DNA from: Hippopus hippopus
Lineage: Eukaryota; Mollusca; Bivalvia; Cardiida; Cardiidae
Reading direction: 5' to 3'
Assembly: GCA_946811185.2 (NCBI GenBank)
Contig: OX328108.1
Coordinates: 35,834,493 to 35,898,492, forward strand
Length of the DNA: 64,000 nucleotides
A program made the position numbers and the translations under genes. The notes under the pieces are model-generated. The model searched no databases, had not been told where the DNA came from, and was given only the letters and a program-made list of their open reading frames with translations. Position 1 is the stretch's first letter; every line of letters starts with the position of its first letter. Shown piece after piece: positions 24,901 through 32,673 of this stretch.

Positions 24901-25539
24901 CTTTGGCAAAGGTAACCAACCATTAGCTCTTAAAGGATCATAAGCAGCTGTATGTAGTTCTACTTGCACTATACTTCCAAAAGTCCAACCACTACCTTCT
25001 CTTTGGAACTTAGCTAAATTTTCTAAAACTTCATCTATCATTCTATTCAACAAATCCTCTATTTCTCCCCCGTTTAAATTTAAATGTTGTGTACTATGAA
25101 AAGCACGTTCAACAGGACCTTGGTCAAGATTTGTCATTAACCATAATTTACACCTAAGTACAAGTTTTACCTTTGTTCGTAAATTATTTTGAAGAGTGTT
25201 TATAAAAGGCATCCATGTGTCTGCGAAAAGTCTTTGTGGGCTATAATTTTCTCTACCCTCTATAACATGTTGTCTAGAATACCCTCTAAATGCGGATTGA
25301 GAAGCTCTAATCTCAAACGGTTGTCTTGGAGGGTAATTTTCTCTAACATGTTCAACAATTTCATCCAACACTTGTGCTATCTGTGTTGTCTCCACATTAC
25401 TAGTTATCCAGTTACCAAAATCAGTTATTCTTCTTTGCACAGATTCCGGAACAACAGCTGAGGCTAGTCTTCTTGCTCCAGAGTAAACTTTAGATGCAGC
25501 TCGTCTAGCTGCACTCGTAAATCTATTTAGGAAACTCAT
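21967..25539 (-). CDS. polB: Protein-primed family B DNA polymerase (pPolB)
   Basis: This 1190-residue protein would replicate the element by protein priming. The N-terminal ~330 residues are of the type seen in Polinton polymerases. A C2H2-like finger follows at 348-368 (CxxC...H...C), then the 3'-5' exonuclease: Exo I DFE at 403-405, Exo II HNLSGYDAH at about 547-555, Exo III YNKID at 699-703. Between Exo I and II is a Cys/His insertion (CWICG at 500; RDHCHFTG at 515-522; HNECN at 529-533) resembling endonuclease-VII-type zinc modules. Polymerase motifs: A DANSLYP (800-806), B KLMNNSVFGK (934-943), C YTDTDS (1032-1037), then KGVKK (1116-1120). All catalytic residues are present and the frame is open, unlike many neighbours. 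TATATATAAAAAAAG directly precedes the ATG. Confidence 0.97.
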   Translation of the reverse strand: MSFLNRFTSAARRAASKVYSGARRLASAVVPESVQRRITDFGNWITSNVETTQIAQVLDEIVEHVRENYPPRQPFEIRASQSAFRGYSRQHVIEGRENYSPQRLFADTWMPFINTLQNNLRTKVKLVLRCKLWLMTNLDQGPVERAFHSTQHLNLNGGEIEDLLNRMIDEVLENLAKFQREGSGWTFGSIVQVELHTAAYDPLRANGWLPLPKWIADKKAVINMQNKDEKCFKWSVLRALNSQKIKPERIDKALQAKESSLNMDGIEYPVSLRDISKFEKQNPEISVNVYGYQEYIYPLRLTKDEKSKHIDLLLITDGENMHYALIKNFNRLVKKQITKTHNGNIECCKRCLNHFGSKELLEKHKQYCNEHEPITLEMPKPGTMLAFENHARKLWVPFVAYADFESVLKPIHTCQPNPEKSYTIQRQKHIPCSFFYIIKCFDDSVCAPIKRSYVGENAEEDFINQLKDDIKEIHQRYHQKPKPIKITTEEKIKHNQQTRCWICGNKFTKDNIRVRDHCHFTGKCRGAAHNECNLKARNPNFTPVYLHNLSGYDAHLFIKCLGKSEGKIDCIPNNEEKYISFSKDIWVGENIKHKIRFLDSFKFMSSSLDKLSSNLEESQLKILSRYFTKNLLPLVRRKGVFPYEYLDSFDKLKEEKLPPKEAFYSSLNKEGISDEDYAHAQNVWKAFNMKTLKDYLELYNKIDVLLLADVYENFRDVCRENYDLDPSWYYTAPGLAWDATLKITRVNLELLSDPDMLLMVEKGIRGGVSMCSKRHAKANNEDMGELYDSSKPSKYLLYIDANSLYPWAMSCPLPTHGFKWMTGKKLEFWQKIPCILEVDLEYPKEFYDLHNDFPLAPERLKIEKVEKLNLNLNNKKNYIIHHEALKTCVDLGLKITKIHRRIKFEESSWLKSYIDTNIELRKAAKNNFEKDFFKLMNNSVFGKTMENLRNRVTIHLVSSEERYKKLVAKPNYNHTTIFDENLTAVHMKNTILKYNKPIYLGLSILDVSKTHMQKTYYNYLKAKYGEKVRMCYTDTDSFILEIETKNLYKDMEKDVFEMFDTSNYPKDHFLKNDCNARVVGKFKDELGGKIMTEFVGLGAKMYAYKTLDGEEDKRCKGVKKAVIKKEINFNNYKECLLTGKDQYRKMTILRSMGHNMYTEELNKKALGSSDDKRFVLENKIDTLAWGHRKI

Positions 25540-25630
25540 CTTTTTTTATATATATAATAAAAAACTTAAGTTAGATTTTTTTTTTTTGTTTCAAGAATTT
25601 TATTACAACTTCGTCATTGTTATAATAAAA

Positions 25631-25982
25631 TTATAGAATGTTAATCTTATATTTATTATTCCAAGTTCTCCCATTCCAATTCTCAATCGTTTGTGGCCAA
25701 CGATCTATAAATTTACCTGCTTTATAAATCGATAGAAAGGTTTTTATTTCACCAGTTTCAACATCCTCTAAACTAACTTTCTTAGGATTATGCATAATAG
25801 TCTTTAATCTATCAAACTTAGGGTCTTTGCTTCTTTCTTTTTTAGGTAAGTTAGGCGACTCCTCCTCTGGTAACAATCCATGTTCTTTCACCAACTCAAC
25901 TAATCGCTTTTTATCCCAGTATGAGCAGAAATTTATATTATTTTCTTTAAGAATTTTTTTCTAAATCTGTAATCTTTATCAT
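25631..25982 (-). pseudogene. Small NUMOD1-like protein, frameshifted near its start
   Basis: The open part (about 25631-25950) has no ATG of its own: it runs upstream of the first Met-like codon into a T7/A7 homopolymer (25954-25960). A good ATG lies in another frame at 25982, directly preceded by TATATAAAAA as in neighbouring genes, so a one-base slip in the homopolymer best explains the structure. The C-terminal ~55 residues (VETGEIKTFLSIYKAGKFI, then a W-N-G-x-x-W motif) resemble NUMOD1-type DNA-binding modules of homing endonucleases. No nuclease domain is present. It lies between polB and MCP. Function unknown; the NUMOD1 resemblance is tentative. Confidence 0.55.
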
Positions 25983-26004
25983 TTTTTATATAGGAAAAAA
26001 TACC

Positions 26005-27308
26005 TTAATACACTACACTCATTTTATTTCCATCAGACTGGAAGTTAATTAACCTATCACTAATAATGACAGCATATGCCTCAGTGTTTGCAGGTACACT
26101 TTCACCAAAATTTGCTTTGATTTGGATATCGGTGACTGAGTATTTTAATCTCTCACTCTGTTTAGAAACATCAAACAAAAACAAAGGATAAAGGGTTTTA
26201 TAATCTGAGGGAGTAATGTTAGGGTTTGACACCATTTCATTCATGTTATAAAACTTAGATCTAAATAGAGAAGCGTCACCATACACTCTACTAAATTGGT
26301 TCGCAGTGAATGAAAGATTATAGTCAACAGCAGGGTATCTAGTAGAATTTAGCGTTAACATAAATATTTTTAACGTTTGCATGATCAAATATGGCTGGAT
26401 TTTGCAGTTGATTACCACTTTTACCAGTCTGAAAGCCAACAATAATAAAACGTGGAACCTCAGGTGATGATTTGACAGAAAGTCTCCAGGTAAATGATGT
26501 TGACTCGGGAACCGCAATAGAGTCGCACTGCCTCATTCTATATCCAACCGGTATTTTTTTCTTTTTTCTCGATAATTTTATAAAGTTCCATCTTCTCTCC
26601 ATCTGCGGGTAGCACATGTGGCATAAACCAAGATATTCTAAGTAAATTAATTCTACCATTAACAGGAGCAGCAACACTACCAACAGCACCAGTTTTAAAG
26701 ACTGCATCATTATCATCATTTCTTGTTAATGTGAGAGTTTGCTTCATTCCATACAATATCTTATCATAATCATCACAAAAACCAAATATATGTTTTAATG
26801 GAACTCTGAAGCTAAAGGTACCTCTTGGAAGAGGATCATTAATAATATAATTTCTTCTTACAACAAAACCAGTGTTTCCATCAGCTGCATTACCTGTTGT
26901 ATCTTTATACCAACATTGATTTAACCCTTGTGATTTAGAAAAATCATCCGGATATTTTAACAAACCAAGCATTGTAGTAGCCTAGCCACGATTCAATACG
27001 GATTCAGTCTCCATACCTGAAAGTTGATACTTAATATTTTTAAAAAGATACATGAGACCATTGTTTGTTAAAGAAATATTAGTGTTAGCATCGTAAACTG
27101 CTCCAGTATCATTTCTTATTAATTCACCTATAATAAGTAAATAACTCTCACTAGGATGAGTAAAAATATCTTGGGTCTCGATGTTAATCCTAATATCTCC
27201 TCCTGAGTTGTTGAGATTGGTACCGGTGATTGGTTCATACTCATGGTGTTCATACTCAGCAATACTATAATCTTTTAAAATTGGTTCGGTAATTTTCAAA
27301 ATGTCCAT
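26005..27308 (-). pseudogene. MCP: Major capsid protein, double jelly-roll (broken)
   Basis: About 434 codons of a Polinton-type major capsid protein. The N-terminus (EPITGTNLNNSGGDIRINIE) and C-terminus (VPANTEAYAVIISDR, FQSDGNK) are typical of the family, which forms the trimeric hexon-like capsomer. Three breaks are visible: an in-frame TAG at 26982-26984 after LNRG, a one-base shift in the A7 run (plus-strand Ts around 26553-26559), and another single-base shift near 26354, where the frame passes into LNSTRYPAVDYNL. Between breaks the protein reads on in family-typical sequence, so decay is recent. TTATAAAATGG covers the start. No intact capsid protein can be made from this copy without readthrough and frameshifting. 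Confidence 0.92.
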
Positions 27309-27360
27309 TTTATAATAACAATTATAATTTTAAATAAAATAAAAATTATAATTGTGTTAC

Positions 27361-27717
27361 TTAAATTTCTAACCAAAGCTGGGGGAAAGACTTATTTTCA
27401 TCATTAACAAACACACCTCCAAGTTTAATGCTTTTTGCGGTATCCAGTTTAGTTTTAGGATAAACTCTATTACCGTATACAAGTGTTATTTGAGGTATCC
27501 CACACTTTTGTAAAAGTTCATTCACCTTTTCCTCTATCTCTTTCATCTCGATTACTTTTTCGAGAGATAACTTCACAACAGCTTTTTTATAACCATATTT
27601 CGTGTTATTAATTTCGAGGATTTCACAATCTTTTAGGTTTAAAGATGCACCTACTATAGTAATACAACTAGTATTATATTTTTCATAAACTACACGATTA
27701 AATTTTAATTCTGGCAT
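27361..27717 (-). CDS. Conserved Polinton small protein, function unknown
   Basis: 118 residues, predicted mostly beta with one charged helix (residues about 52-72, rich in Glu/Lys). The C-terminal stretch ending in SFPQLWLEI is of a kind I associate with other Polinton copies. It could be a small OB-fold or single-stranded DNA-binding protein, but no motif proves it. It lies between MCP and the basic pX/pVI-like gene in the same orientation, with a TTATAAAAAAG motif just upstream of the ATG. Confidence 0.7.
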   Translation of the reverse strand: MPELKFNRVVYEKYNTSCITIVGASLNLKDCEILEINNTKYGYKKAVVKLSLEKVIEMKEIEEKVNELLQKCGIPQITLVYGNRVYPKTKLDTAKSIKLGGVFVNDENKSFPQLWLEI

Positions 27718-27755
27718 TATCTTTTTTATAAGTAATATAATTTCTTAACTTAATT

Positions 27756-28154
27756 TTATATTGTTTTAATATCTGCTCCACTGTTTAATCTTTTAACTAA
27801 GTCTTGAATAGCAATGGCACTTCCATCTATTAATGTACTAATGTTTTGCGTTTTAGGAGTATTAGGGGGTGGAGGTGTTGCACTATATTTTTGTAAAATT
27901 TCCTTAGATTTTGGTGTCAAAGCTTTCGTAACTAATTTTTTTCCTACATCTACAGCTGCGCTTTTTCCAACCTCTAAAGCTTTCTTTGCACCTTCCTTAG
28001 CCACACTCTTTCCTACATCAAGGGCAAAAGACGCAATTTGTTTAGCTGCGCTACTAGTAAAAAGCCTCGCTAAAAAGTTAGCAACGCTATCAAAGATTCC
28101 GGCACCACCATATGAATACCTTCTTTTAAATCCATGTTTTTTAGTAATGATCAT
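27756..28154 (-). CDS. Basic amphipathic virion protein, adenovirus pX/pVI-like
   Basis: 132 residues. The N-terminus is basic (KKHGFKRRY), followed by GGAGIFDSVANFLARLF at 16-32, an amphipathic helix reminiscent of the membrane-active or core-condensing segments of adenovirus minor proteins. Then come Ala/Lys-rich repeats (VGKSVAKEGAKKA, VGKSAAVDVGKK), a PPPP stretch at 94-97, and a hydrophilic tail. Such small basic proteins usually bind viral DNA or membrane inside the particle. TTATAAAAA abuts the ATG. Assignment to the pX/pVI-like group rests on composition and a motif, not on alignment. Confidence 0.7.
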   Translation of the reverse strand: MIITKKHGFKRRYSYGGAGIFDSVANFLARLFTSSAAKQIASFALDVGKSVAKEGAKKALEVGKSAAVDVGKKLVTKALTPKSKEILQKYSATPPPPNTPKTQNISTLIDGSAIAIQDLVKRLNSGADIKTI

Positions 28155-28157
28155 TTT

Positions 28158-29009
28158 TTATAATATAGACATTAAATTTTTATAAGCGTTTGAATTTAAA
28201 ACACCTTGTCTTTTTAATTCATCACAAATGCTCACTACCTCATTTCTTACACCTGTGTTACCTGCTTCTTTACTTGCCAACAACAGGTCTAGTCTTTCTA
28301 TTAATGCGTTAGGGTCAGATGGGATAACGATACCACTTCCTTCATAAAGTTTTTTATTATGCCAAATAGATCCTAATATGGTGCTCCATTTTACACCTTT
28401 AGAAGATTTAGGTTTATCACTTCTCGGATCGTTATTTTTATAAAGAACGTTGGTTTGTACCAGCAACTTCGCGTAATTTTCATAATCATCATCATTATAT
28501 TTATACAACATTGGGTATTTATTCATGATTAAATGCCATAAACCAGGGGTACCCGCATATTCATTCTTTCCTACCTTAATATTGTTGTCTTGAATAACAA
28601 CTTGTGTGTCACCCATATAAAACTTACCATTTTTTTCAACTATTCCAAACGTTGTATCATTATCAGTAGAAGAATCTCCTAAATATTCTTCTGCTATGTC
28701 CCCAATAGCTTGTGGTAAGCTTTCTGCACCTTCTTTAATAGGTTTAAGTCCTTCTGTAATCTCTTTTGTTGCAGCTTTTTGTGCTTCTGTAATCTCCTTT
28801 GTTGTAGCTTTTTGTGCTTCTGTAATCTCCTTTGCTGTAGCTTTTTGCGTTGCCGTTATAGGTCTAAAAAACTTTGAAAGATCAGTTTGTAATTCTTGTT
28901 TACCCGTTCTCTCTGCTAGTAGATTATCCCGAATCTTCTTTCTCATTTCAATATACTCTTTTACAATTAAGTCCCTTTTTGTAGGATCCTTGATTTTTAA
29001 AAAAGACAT
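28158..29009 (-). CDS. Conserved Polinton protein with hendecad coiled coil, unknown function
   Basis: 283 residues. The N-terminal ~50 residues are charged and helical. Residues 53-85 are three 11-residue repeats of the type EAQKATTKEIT, a hendecad pattern expected to form a rod-like coiled coil. The C-terminal half holds YMGDTQVVIQ (131-140), YAGTPGLWHLIM (151-162), and KWSTIL..IW (207-216), a domain I recognise from other Polintons but cannot name. It may be a structural or tape-like virion component, which is inference. It ends 3 bp before the next (-) ATG at 28154, so the two genes are tightly packed. Confidence 0.78.
   Translation of the reverse strand: MSFLKIKDPTKRDLIVKEYIEMRKKIRDNLLAERTGKQELQTDLSKFFRPITATQKATAKEITEAQKATTKEITEAQKAATKEITEGLKPIKEGAESLPQAIGDIAEEYLGDSSTDNDTTFGIVEKNGKFYMGDTQVVIQDNNIKVGKNEYAGTPGLWHLIMNKYPMLYKYNDDDYENYAKLLVQTNVLYKNNDPRSDKPKSSKGVKWSTILGSIWHNKKLYEGSGIVIPSDPNALIERLDLLLASKEAGNTGVRNEVVSICDELKRQGVLNSNAYKNLMSIL
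28755..28853 (-). repeat. Three 33-bp tandem repeats within a coding region
   Basis: Three in-frame copies encode ATQKATAKEIT, EAQKATTKEIT and EAQKAATKEIT. The 33-bp unit keeps the frame, so copy number can change coiled-coil length without breaking the gene. Confidence 0.9.
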
Positions 29010-29103
29010 TTTTTTAATTACTAAAATAATTTTTTAACATAGTTTTTATCATAGTTTTTAACACAGTTTTAATATATAAGAGCATTATATATTCTCTTAT
29101 ATA

Positions 29104-29217
29104 TTACATGTCTGAGGTATCGCCTATTTCACAAATACACTTACAACGAATTTCAGGCAAAAGACAACATCTTGGTCTATTCTTTATAATTTTTTTAATA
29201 GGGGAGGGAACCGCCAT
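29104..29217 (-). CDS. Possible 37-aa cysteine-rich ORF
   Basis: An ATG at 29217 opens a 37-residue frame with five cysteines (RCC, CKCIC) and a basic N-terminus, ending at 29104-29106. It overlaps the 3' end of the upstream two-TM gene (which ends at 29195) in another frame. Its start lacks the TATAAAA-type motif. It may be a small zinc-binding protein or chance. Confidence 0.25.
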   Translation of the reverse strand: MAVPSPIKKIIKNRPRCCLLPEIRCKCICEIGDTSDM

Positions 29218-29878
29218 GATTCTTTTCAACGAGCTTCCGAAAGGACTCACGAGCTTCTTGTCTTCCTTTTTCTATCAAAGATTCTTCGTTTTCAGTAGAA
29301 GTCTTCTTCTTGATTTTGGTACGTATTTCTTCTTTCATAACTTTCTACTTCTCTACTTCTTCCATAATCAGTTTAAATTCATCATCTGTTACAATACCAT
29401 CCACCAAAGCCTTAGATATATGTGTTGAAAGACTATCCAATTTTGCATCTGCAAGCATTCTAATATTCATATGCTTTTCTGCTTTGCTTCTAGTATTTCT
29501 TACAACACAATTACCAACTACGCTTAGAAGACCAACTCCTAAGGCAACTCCTTCTGAGGCAACAACAGCGGGAATCGCTACTACTGTAGATAGCAGTCCA
29601 ATTCCTCCTGCACCTGCACCTAAAGCTGTTGTAGCTAAAACAACATCAACATTGCTTATAATTCTTAAAGCACGTAAATACTTTTTTGCTAGAACGTCTC
29701 TAGTTTGAACTTCTTTCTCAAGAAACTGTTGTATCTCCGATATTTTTTGTAAACGATAGGAATGACCTTTGTCATCTCCCATTGCATGCATCTCAATAGA
29801 TGGGGCGCTTGCAGTATTTCTTTCTCGAGGTAACGGAGGATATATTTTATTAGGGTGTTTTTGATCTGTATCTGCCAT
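29195..29878 (-). pseudogene. Two-transmembrane Polinton protein with premature stop
   Basis: The reading frame from ATG 29878 runs 177 codons to TAG at 29345-29347. The same frame then continues about 49 more codons (to TAA at 29195-29197) with a charged helix containing REESx-like and EARESFRKLVEKN segments that look like the natural C-terminus. Features: Pro-rich N-terminus (14-19), helix with KISEIQQFLEKEV (45-57), two hydrophobic Gly/Ala-rich segments (about 78-101 and 103-125), then SKAEKHMNIRMLADAKL and an acidic DGIVTDDEF loop. Likely a membrane-associated or capsid-internal protein. It is truncated rather than wholly disrupted and might still be made. Function unknown. Confidence 0.72.
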
Positions 29879-29904
29879 TTTATTAAAATAATAATTTTTT
29901 TATC

Positions 29905-30285
29905 TCAAGATTGCAAATATTTTAGATAGCAAAATAACTCTCCCTCAGGTATTTCGATCGGTTTTTGTGAGAAATTATAAATGTAGACTAAGATATCATT
30001 AGCCTCGTTATCAAGATGTGCTCCATTAAGAATGGTTAAACTATCTTTCCATTTATTACTAACAGATATCACTACAACTCCTCGTGTAGTTATATAACCA
30101 AATCCTAGCGAAAGTCTCACACCATCATGAGGAGGAATCTTGATAGTTACTTGCGAGTATATTTTCCATTTTAAAGGATCATGCTTTAAAGGAGGATATC
30201 TTACTCCTTGTAAATGAGGTTTCCAAAATATAGTTTTATGTTGAGTAGTAATATTAGGTTTTATACCAAATTTATGTATATCCAT
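29905..30285 (-). CDS. dUTPase-fold-like protein, catalytic motifs not evident
   Basis: 126 residues, largely beta. Segments IKIPPHDGVRLSLGFGY (48-64), TTRGVVVIS (66-74) and the tail DILVYIYNFSQKPIEIPEGE followed by LFCYL recall the trimeric dUTPase-like jelly roll found in various viral proteins. The canonical nucleotide-binding motifs of active dUTPases are not visible, so a structural role is as plausible as an enzyme. It sits among virion genes, between the two-TM gene and the glycine-rich hydrophobic gene. AATAAAATGG overlaps the start. Fold assignment is tentative. Confidence 0.6.
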   Translation of the reverse strand: MDIHKFGIKPNITTQHKTIFWKPHLQGVRYPPLKHDPLKWKIYSQVTIKIPPHDGVRLSLGFGYITTRGVVVISVSNKWKDSLTILNGAHLDNEANDILVYIYNFSQKPIEIPEGELFCYLKYLQS

Positions 30286-30307
30286 TTTATTTTGTTATAA
30301 ATAATAT

Positions 30308-30892
30308 TTATAATATAGCTCCTAAGATAGGCATATTAGCGAATGGACTATTAGGTCCGAGTAAAAGCCCTCTTCCATCATACATTTTTCCTCCTTGCTT
30401 TAAATACAAACCATCACCAACAGACTCTAATCCTTTACCTTTGTATGGTTTTAAGTATAATCCACATCCATCAGTTTCAACTTGACAAACACATCCTCCT
30501 TTTTTAAGGTAAAGACCTGATCCCATTGCTTTTTGTACACATGTTGAGGCTAATCCAGAAAGAGCACCAACACCTAAAGCTGGTAAAACGGTTTTTGCGA
30601 GCATTGGTAAAGCTCTAGCAGCTAACCCAGCTAACATTCCGAGAAAACCCCCTTCTATTTTCGTGTTATATTTAAGTTGTTTTGCAGACATTCTAATAGT
30701 TATACCCTTACCATCCTCATAGGCTTTAGCCATTTTTCTTGCTTGTGAATCGGTAATTGCTAAAACATCATTACCACGTAAATCTTCATGACCTAAACGA
30801 ATACTTACTGGACAACTAGCTTTAACAGCATGTTGAAGCTTTTCCCTTTGTCCTTCCGATATATTTACTTTAACATTAGTGTAACTCGTCAT
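30308..30892 (-). CDS. Glycine-rich hydrophobic virion protein with adenain-type cleavage site
   Basis: 194 residues. An N-terminal domain (1-78) is followed by IEGGF at 79-83, which fits the adenovirus-protease rule (M/I/L)-x-G-G before the cut. Then comes a hydrophobic Gly/Ala-rich stretch (83-120, MLAGLAARALPMLAKTVLPA), and a C-terminal region with three GLYLK repeats (126-130, 144-148, 161-165) and GLLLGPNSPF. This resembles a membrane-lytic or core precursor released by the element's own protease (34138-34554). The TATATAAAATG start context matches neighbours. The family recurs in Polintons by my recollection; the membrane role is inferred. Confidence 0.75.
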   Translation of the reverse strand: MTSYTNVKVNISEGQREKLQHAVKASCPVSIRLGHEDLRGNDVLAITDSQARKMAKAYEDGKGITIRMSAKQLKYNTKIEGGFLGMLAGLAARALPMLAKTVLPALGVGALSGLASTCVQKAMGSGLYLKKGGCVCQVETDGCGLYLKPYKGKGLESVGDGLYLKQGGKMYDGRGLLLGPNSPFANMPILGAIL

Positions 30893-30915
30893 TTTATATA
30901 CAACTATTTTTTTAT

Positions 30916-31629
30916 TTATCTCGCTTCTCTAAAATGAAACCTAATTGTTAAATTTTCACCTCTAAGATTTAGTAAATTACCATCTTGATCCGTAATATTT
31001 ACCTCTAGGTTATGTATTTCATCTAATGTTATTGGTAAGTATACTAAATTAACTGGTGACTCAATGATCTTATATCCAGGTGCAACATCTGGGAAAAAAG
31101 AGTAAATAGTATTTTTTGTTGAACCATTAACGTAACTTCCTGAAATAATATTTATGTTAACGAGCAAACTATTTATGCTAAGAATGTTCACTACATTCTC
31201 TGACTCGTGAAATCCTTGTGTATATTTAGCGCGAGTAAATCCTAATACTTTGGCAATGGAGCCTGGTTGATTAAAATCTACTTGATAACCATCTTCTAAT
31301 GTAATAATAGACTTTAGGGTATTAGTGTTTGCAGAAATGTTAATAGGATACCCTTCATTAACTCTATCATAATGACCCTTTTTTCTCATTTCCTGGTGAA
31401 TGGTGTCATTAATGCCAACAAGGTCATAACTTCCTTCAGGTATTCTTATTTTAACCCATGAATTACCATTGTCTGGAGAATAAACGAATATGTTGTTCGT
31501 TTCATCAATGTTTGGAAAAGAGTAGTATGTTTCAAGGTTGTCGCTTACAATGATTTGAAATGATGTTTTATGGTTTGTATTTTTTACAATTTGTTCTAAA
31601 AGATCTTCCATTTTATGATATTTAAACAT
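30916..31629 (-). CDS. mCP: Penton / minor capsid protein, single jelly-roll
   Basis: 237 residues from the first ATG, beta-rich throughout, with the C-terminal pattern of the Polinton minor capsid protein: VDFNQPGSIAKVLGF (about 119-133), the SPVNLVYLPITLDEIHNLEV block, and TDQDGNLLNLRGENLTIRFHF near the end. It would occupy the capsid vertices. A second in-frame ATG at 31611 is directly preceded by CATAAA and followed by GG, like other starts in the element, so the real start is probably residue 7 (MEDLLEQIVKN). The frame is intact. It is one of four virion-module genes with MCP, ATPase and protease. Confidence 0.85.
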   Translation of the reverse strand: MFKYHKMEDLLEQIVKNTNHKTSFQIIVSDNLETYYSFPNIDETNNIFVYSPDNGNSWVKIRIPEGSYDLVGINDTIHQEMRKKGHYDRVNEGYPINISANTNTLKSIITLEDGYQVDFNQPGSIAKVLGFTRAKYTQGFHESENVVNILSINSLLVNINIISGSYVNGSTKNTIYSFFPDVAPGYKIIESPVNLVYLPITLDEIHNLEVNITDQDGNLLNLRGENLTIRFHFREAR

Positions 31630-31674
31630 AATATTTAATATATAATCAAATAGTAATATTATATTCTAACAGGT

Positions 31675-31839
31675 TTATTTAGGTTTATTCTCTTTCTTCA
31701 TATCACTTACAACCTCCATTAAACCATCAATAATTAATTCTAATTGTTGTATGCGTCTATCCTGCTTAATAACTTGATTTTTAAGAATATCAATAGTTTT
31801 TTCTTTTTTTCCCTTTGAAAATATCTTTATATATTTCAT
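31675..31839 (-). CDS. 54-aa charged coiled-coil protein
   Basis: A short frame opening MKYIKIFSKGKKEK, then a predicted amphipathic helix (VIKQDRRIQQLELIIDGLMEV) and a Lys-rich tail. It fills the gap between penton and ATPase, and AATATAAAATG stands at its start, as at neighbouring genes, which favours a real small gene. No family recognised. Confidence 0.55.
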   Translation of the reverse strand: MKYIKIFSKGKKEKTIDILKNQVIKQDRRIQQLELIIDGLMEVVSDMKKENKPK

Positions 31840-31890
31840 TTTATATTAGAGTATAATTTCTTTAGCCTGAACGATTGAAGCGGGGCTTGT

Positions 31891-32673
31891 TTATACTGAC
31901 TTTGGTATGTAAAAATTGTCAAAACCGTTTCTGTACTTTCCATCATGTTTTTTACTGGTTAAATCAATGATAGCAAAACCGTGTGGTTTTTCCCATGCCT
32001 TTTGACAAAATTTTCTAAACTCGTCCTTAGGCATATCTTCACCCACATGATCGTTATAAATATGATTAATGTTTTTTAAGTCTTGTGGGAAAAGGCAAAT
32101 AAAATTAGCGTTTTCTCTAATAGTTTGTCTCGGTAGTCTAAAATAATTCTGTGAGAGGTAAAAGCAGTCAACATTACTATGCCTTCCTCGAATGTAGTAA
32201 CACTCGCATTTATTTTGCCTTTCTAAAAGTAAATCGTCAAATATCATTAAATTTTTATTTTCTGAGTTTAGCTCTCTCGGATCAGGCACATCACTAGCAT
32301 TTTCAAAGAAGTTGCAATTTGTATCCGATTTGTTTTTAATCGTCTTAATCCATTCTTCAACTAAAGCTGTTGGTACAATGTTTAGTTCTTGTATATCATC
32401 ACGCATGTTAAACAACCTTAAGATACATTCTTTTGGTAGTTTTTCTTCAAAAGCCCTTTTTAGTATTCGGTATTCCGGTTGAAAAAGGCTTTTTCCGAAA
32501 ACACTTAAATCGTTGTAGTCAAGCCAACCTGGTCTGAGTAAAAGGTTTAACAATAAAGTAGTTTTACCACAACCTGATTTGCCTATAATTAAACCTCTAA
32601 TACTTTTTGGTAAAAGAGAGTGATTAAATCTCTTTGATACTACTTCATTCCATGATAAGTTTATAATATCCAT
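31891..32673 (-). CDS. ATPase: Genome-packaging ATPase, FtsK/HerA type
   Basis: 260 residues. Walker A is GKSGCGKTT at 31-39 and Walker B is LMIFDDLL at 142-149; the YIRGRHSNVDCFYLSQNYF block (160-178) contains the arginine and sensor region typical of A32-like packaging ATPases of Polintons and related viruses. It would pump the genome into the procapsid. The frame is intact and all key residues are present. It is transcribed away from the PLA2/integrase block; the 33-bp gap to the + strand start at 32707 is an AT-rich bidirectional promoter. Confidence 0.95.
   Translation of the reverse strand: MDIINLSWNEVVSKRFNHSLLPKSIRGLIIGKSGCGKTTLLLNLLLRPGWLDYNDLSVFGKSLFQPEYRILKRAFEEKLPKECILRLFNMRDDIQELNIVPTALVEEWIKTIKNKSDTNCNFFENASDVPDPRELNSENKNLMIFDDLLLERQNKCECYYIRGRHSNVDCFYLSQNYFRLPRQTIRENANFICLFPQDLKNINHIYNDHVGEDMPKDEFRKFCQKAWEKPHGFAIIDLTSKKHDGKYRNGFDNFYIPKSV

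Noticed and set aside
22336..25461. Plus-strand frames within polB
   Set aside because: Antisense shadows of an intact 1190-codon polymerase with all motifs.
27814..28185. Plus-strand frames inside the virion gene block (also 28696-29037, 29108-29428, 29310-29708)
   Set aside because: Antisense to well-supported minus-strand genes with family-typical motifs; hydrophobic composition is the mirror of Lys/Glu-rich coding sequence.
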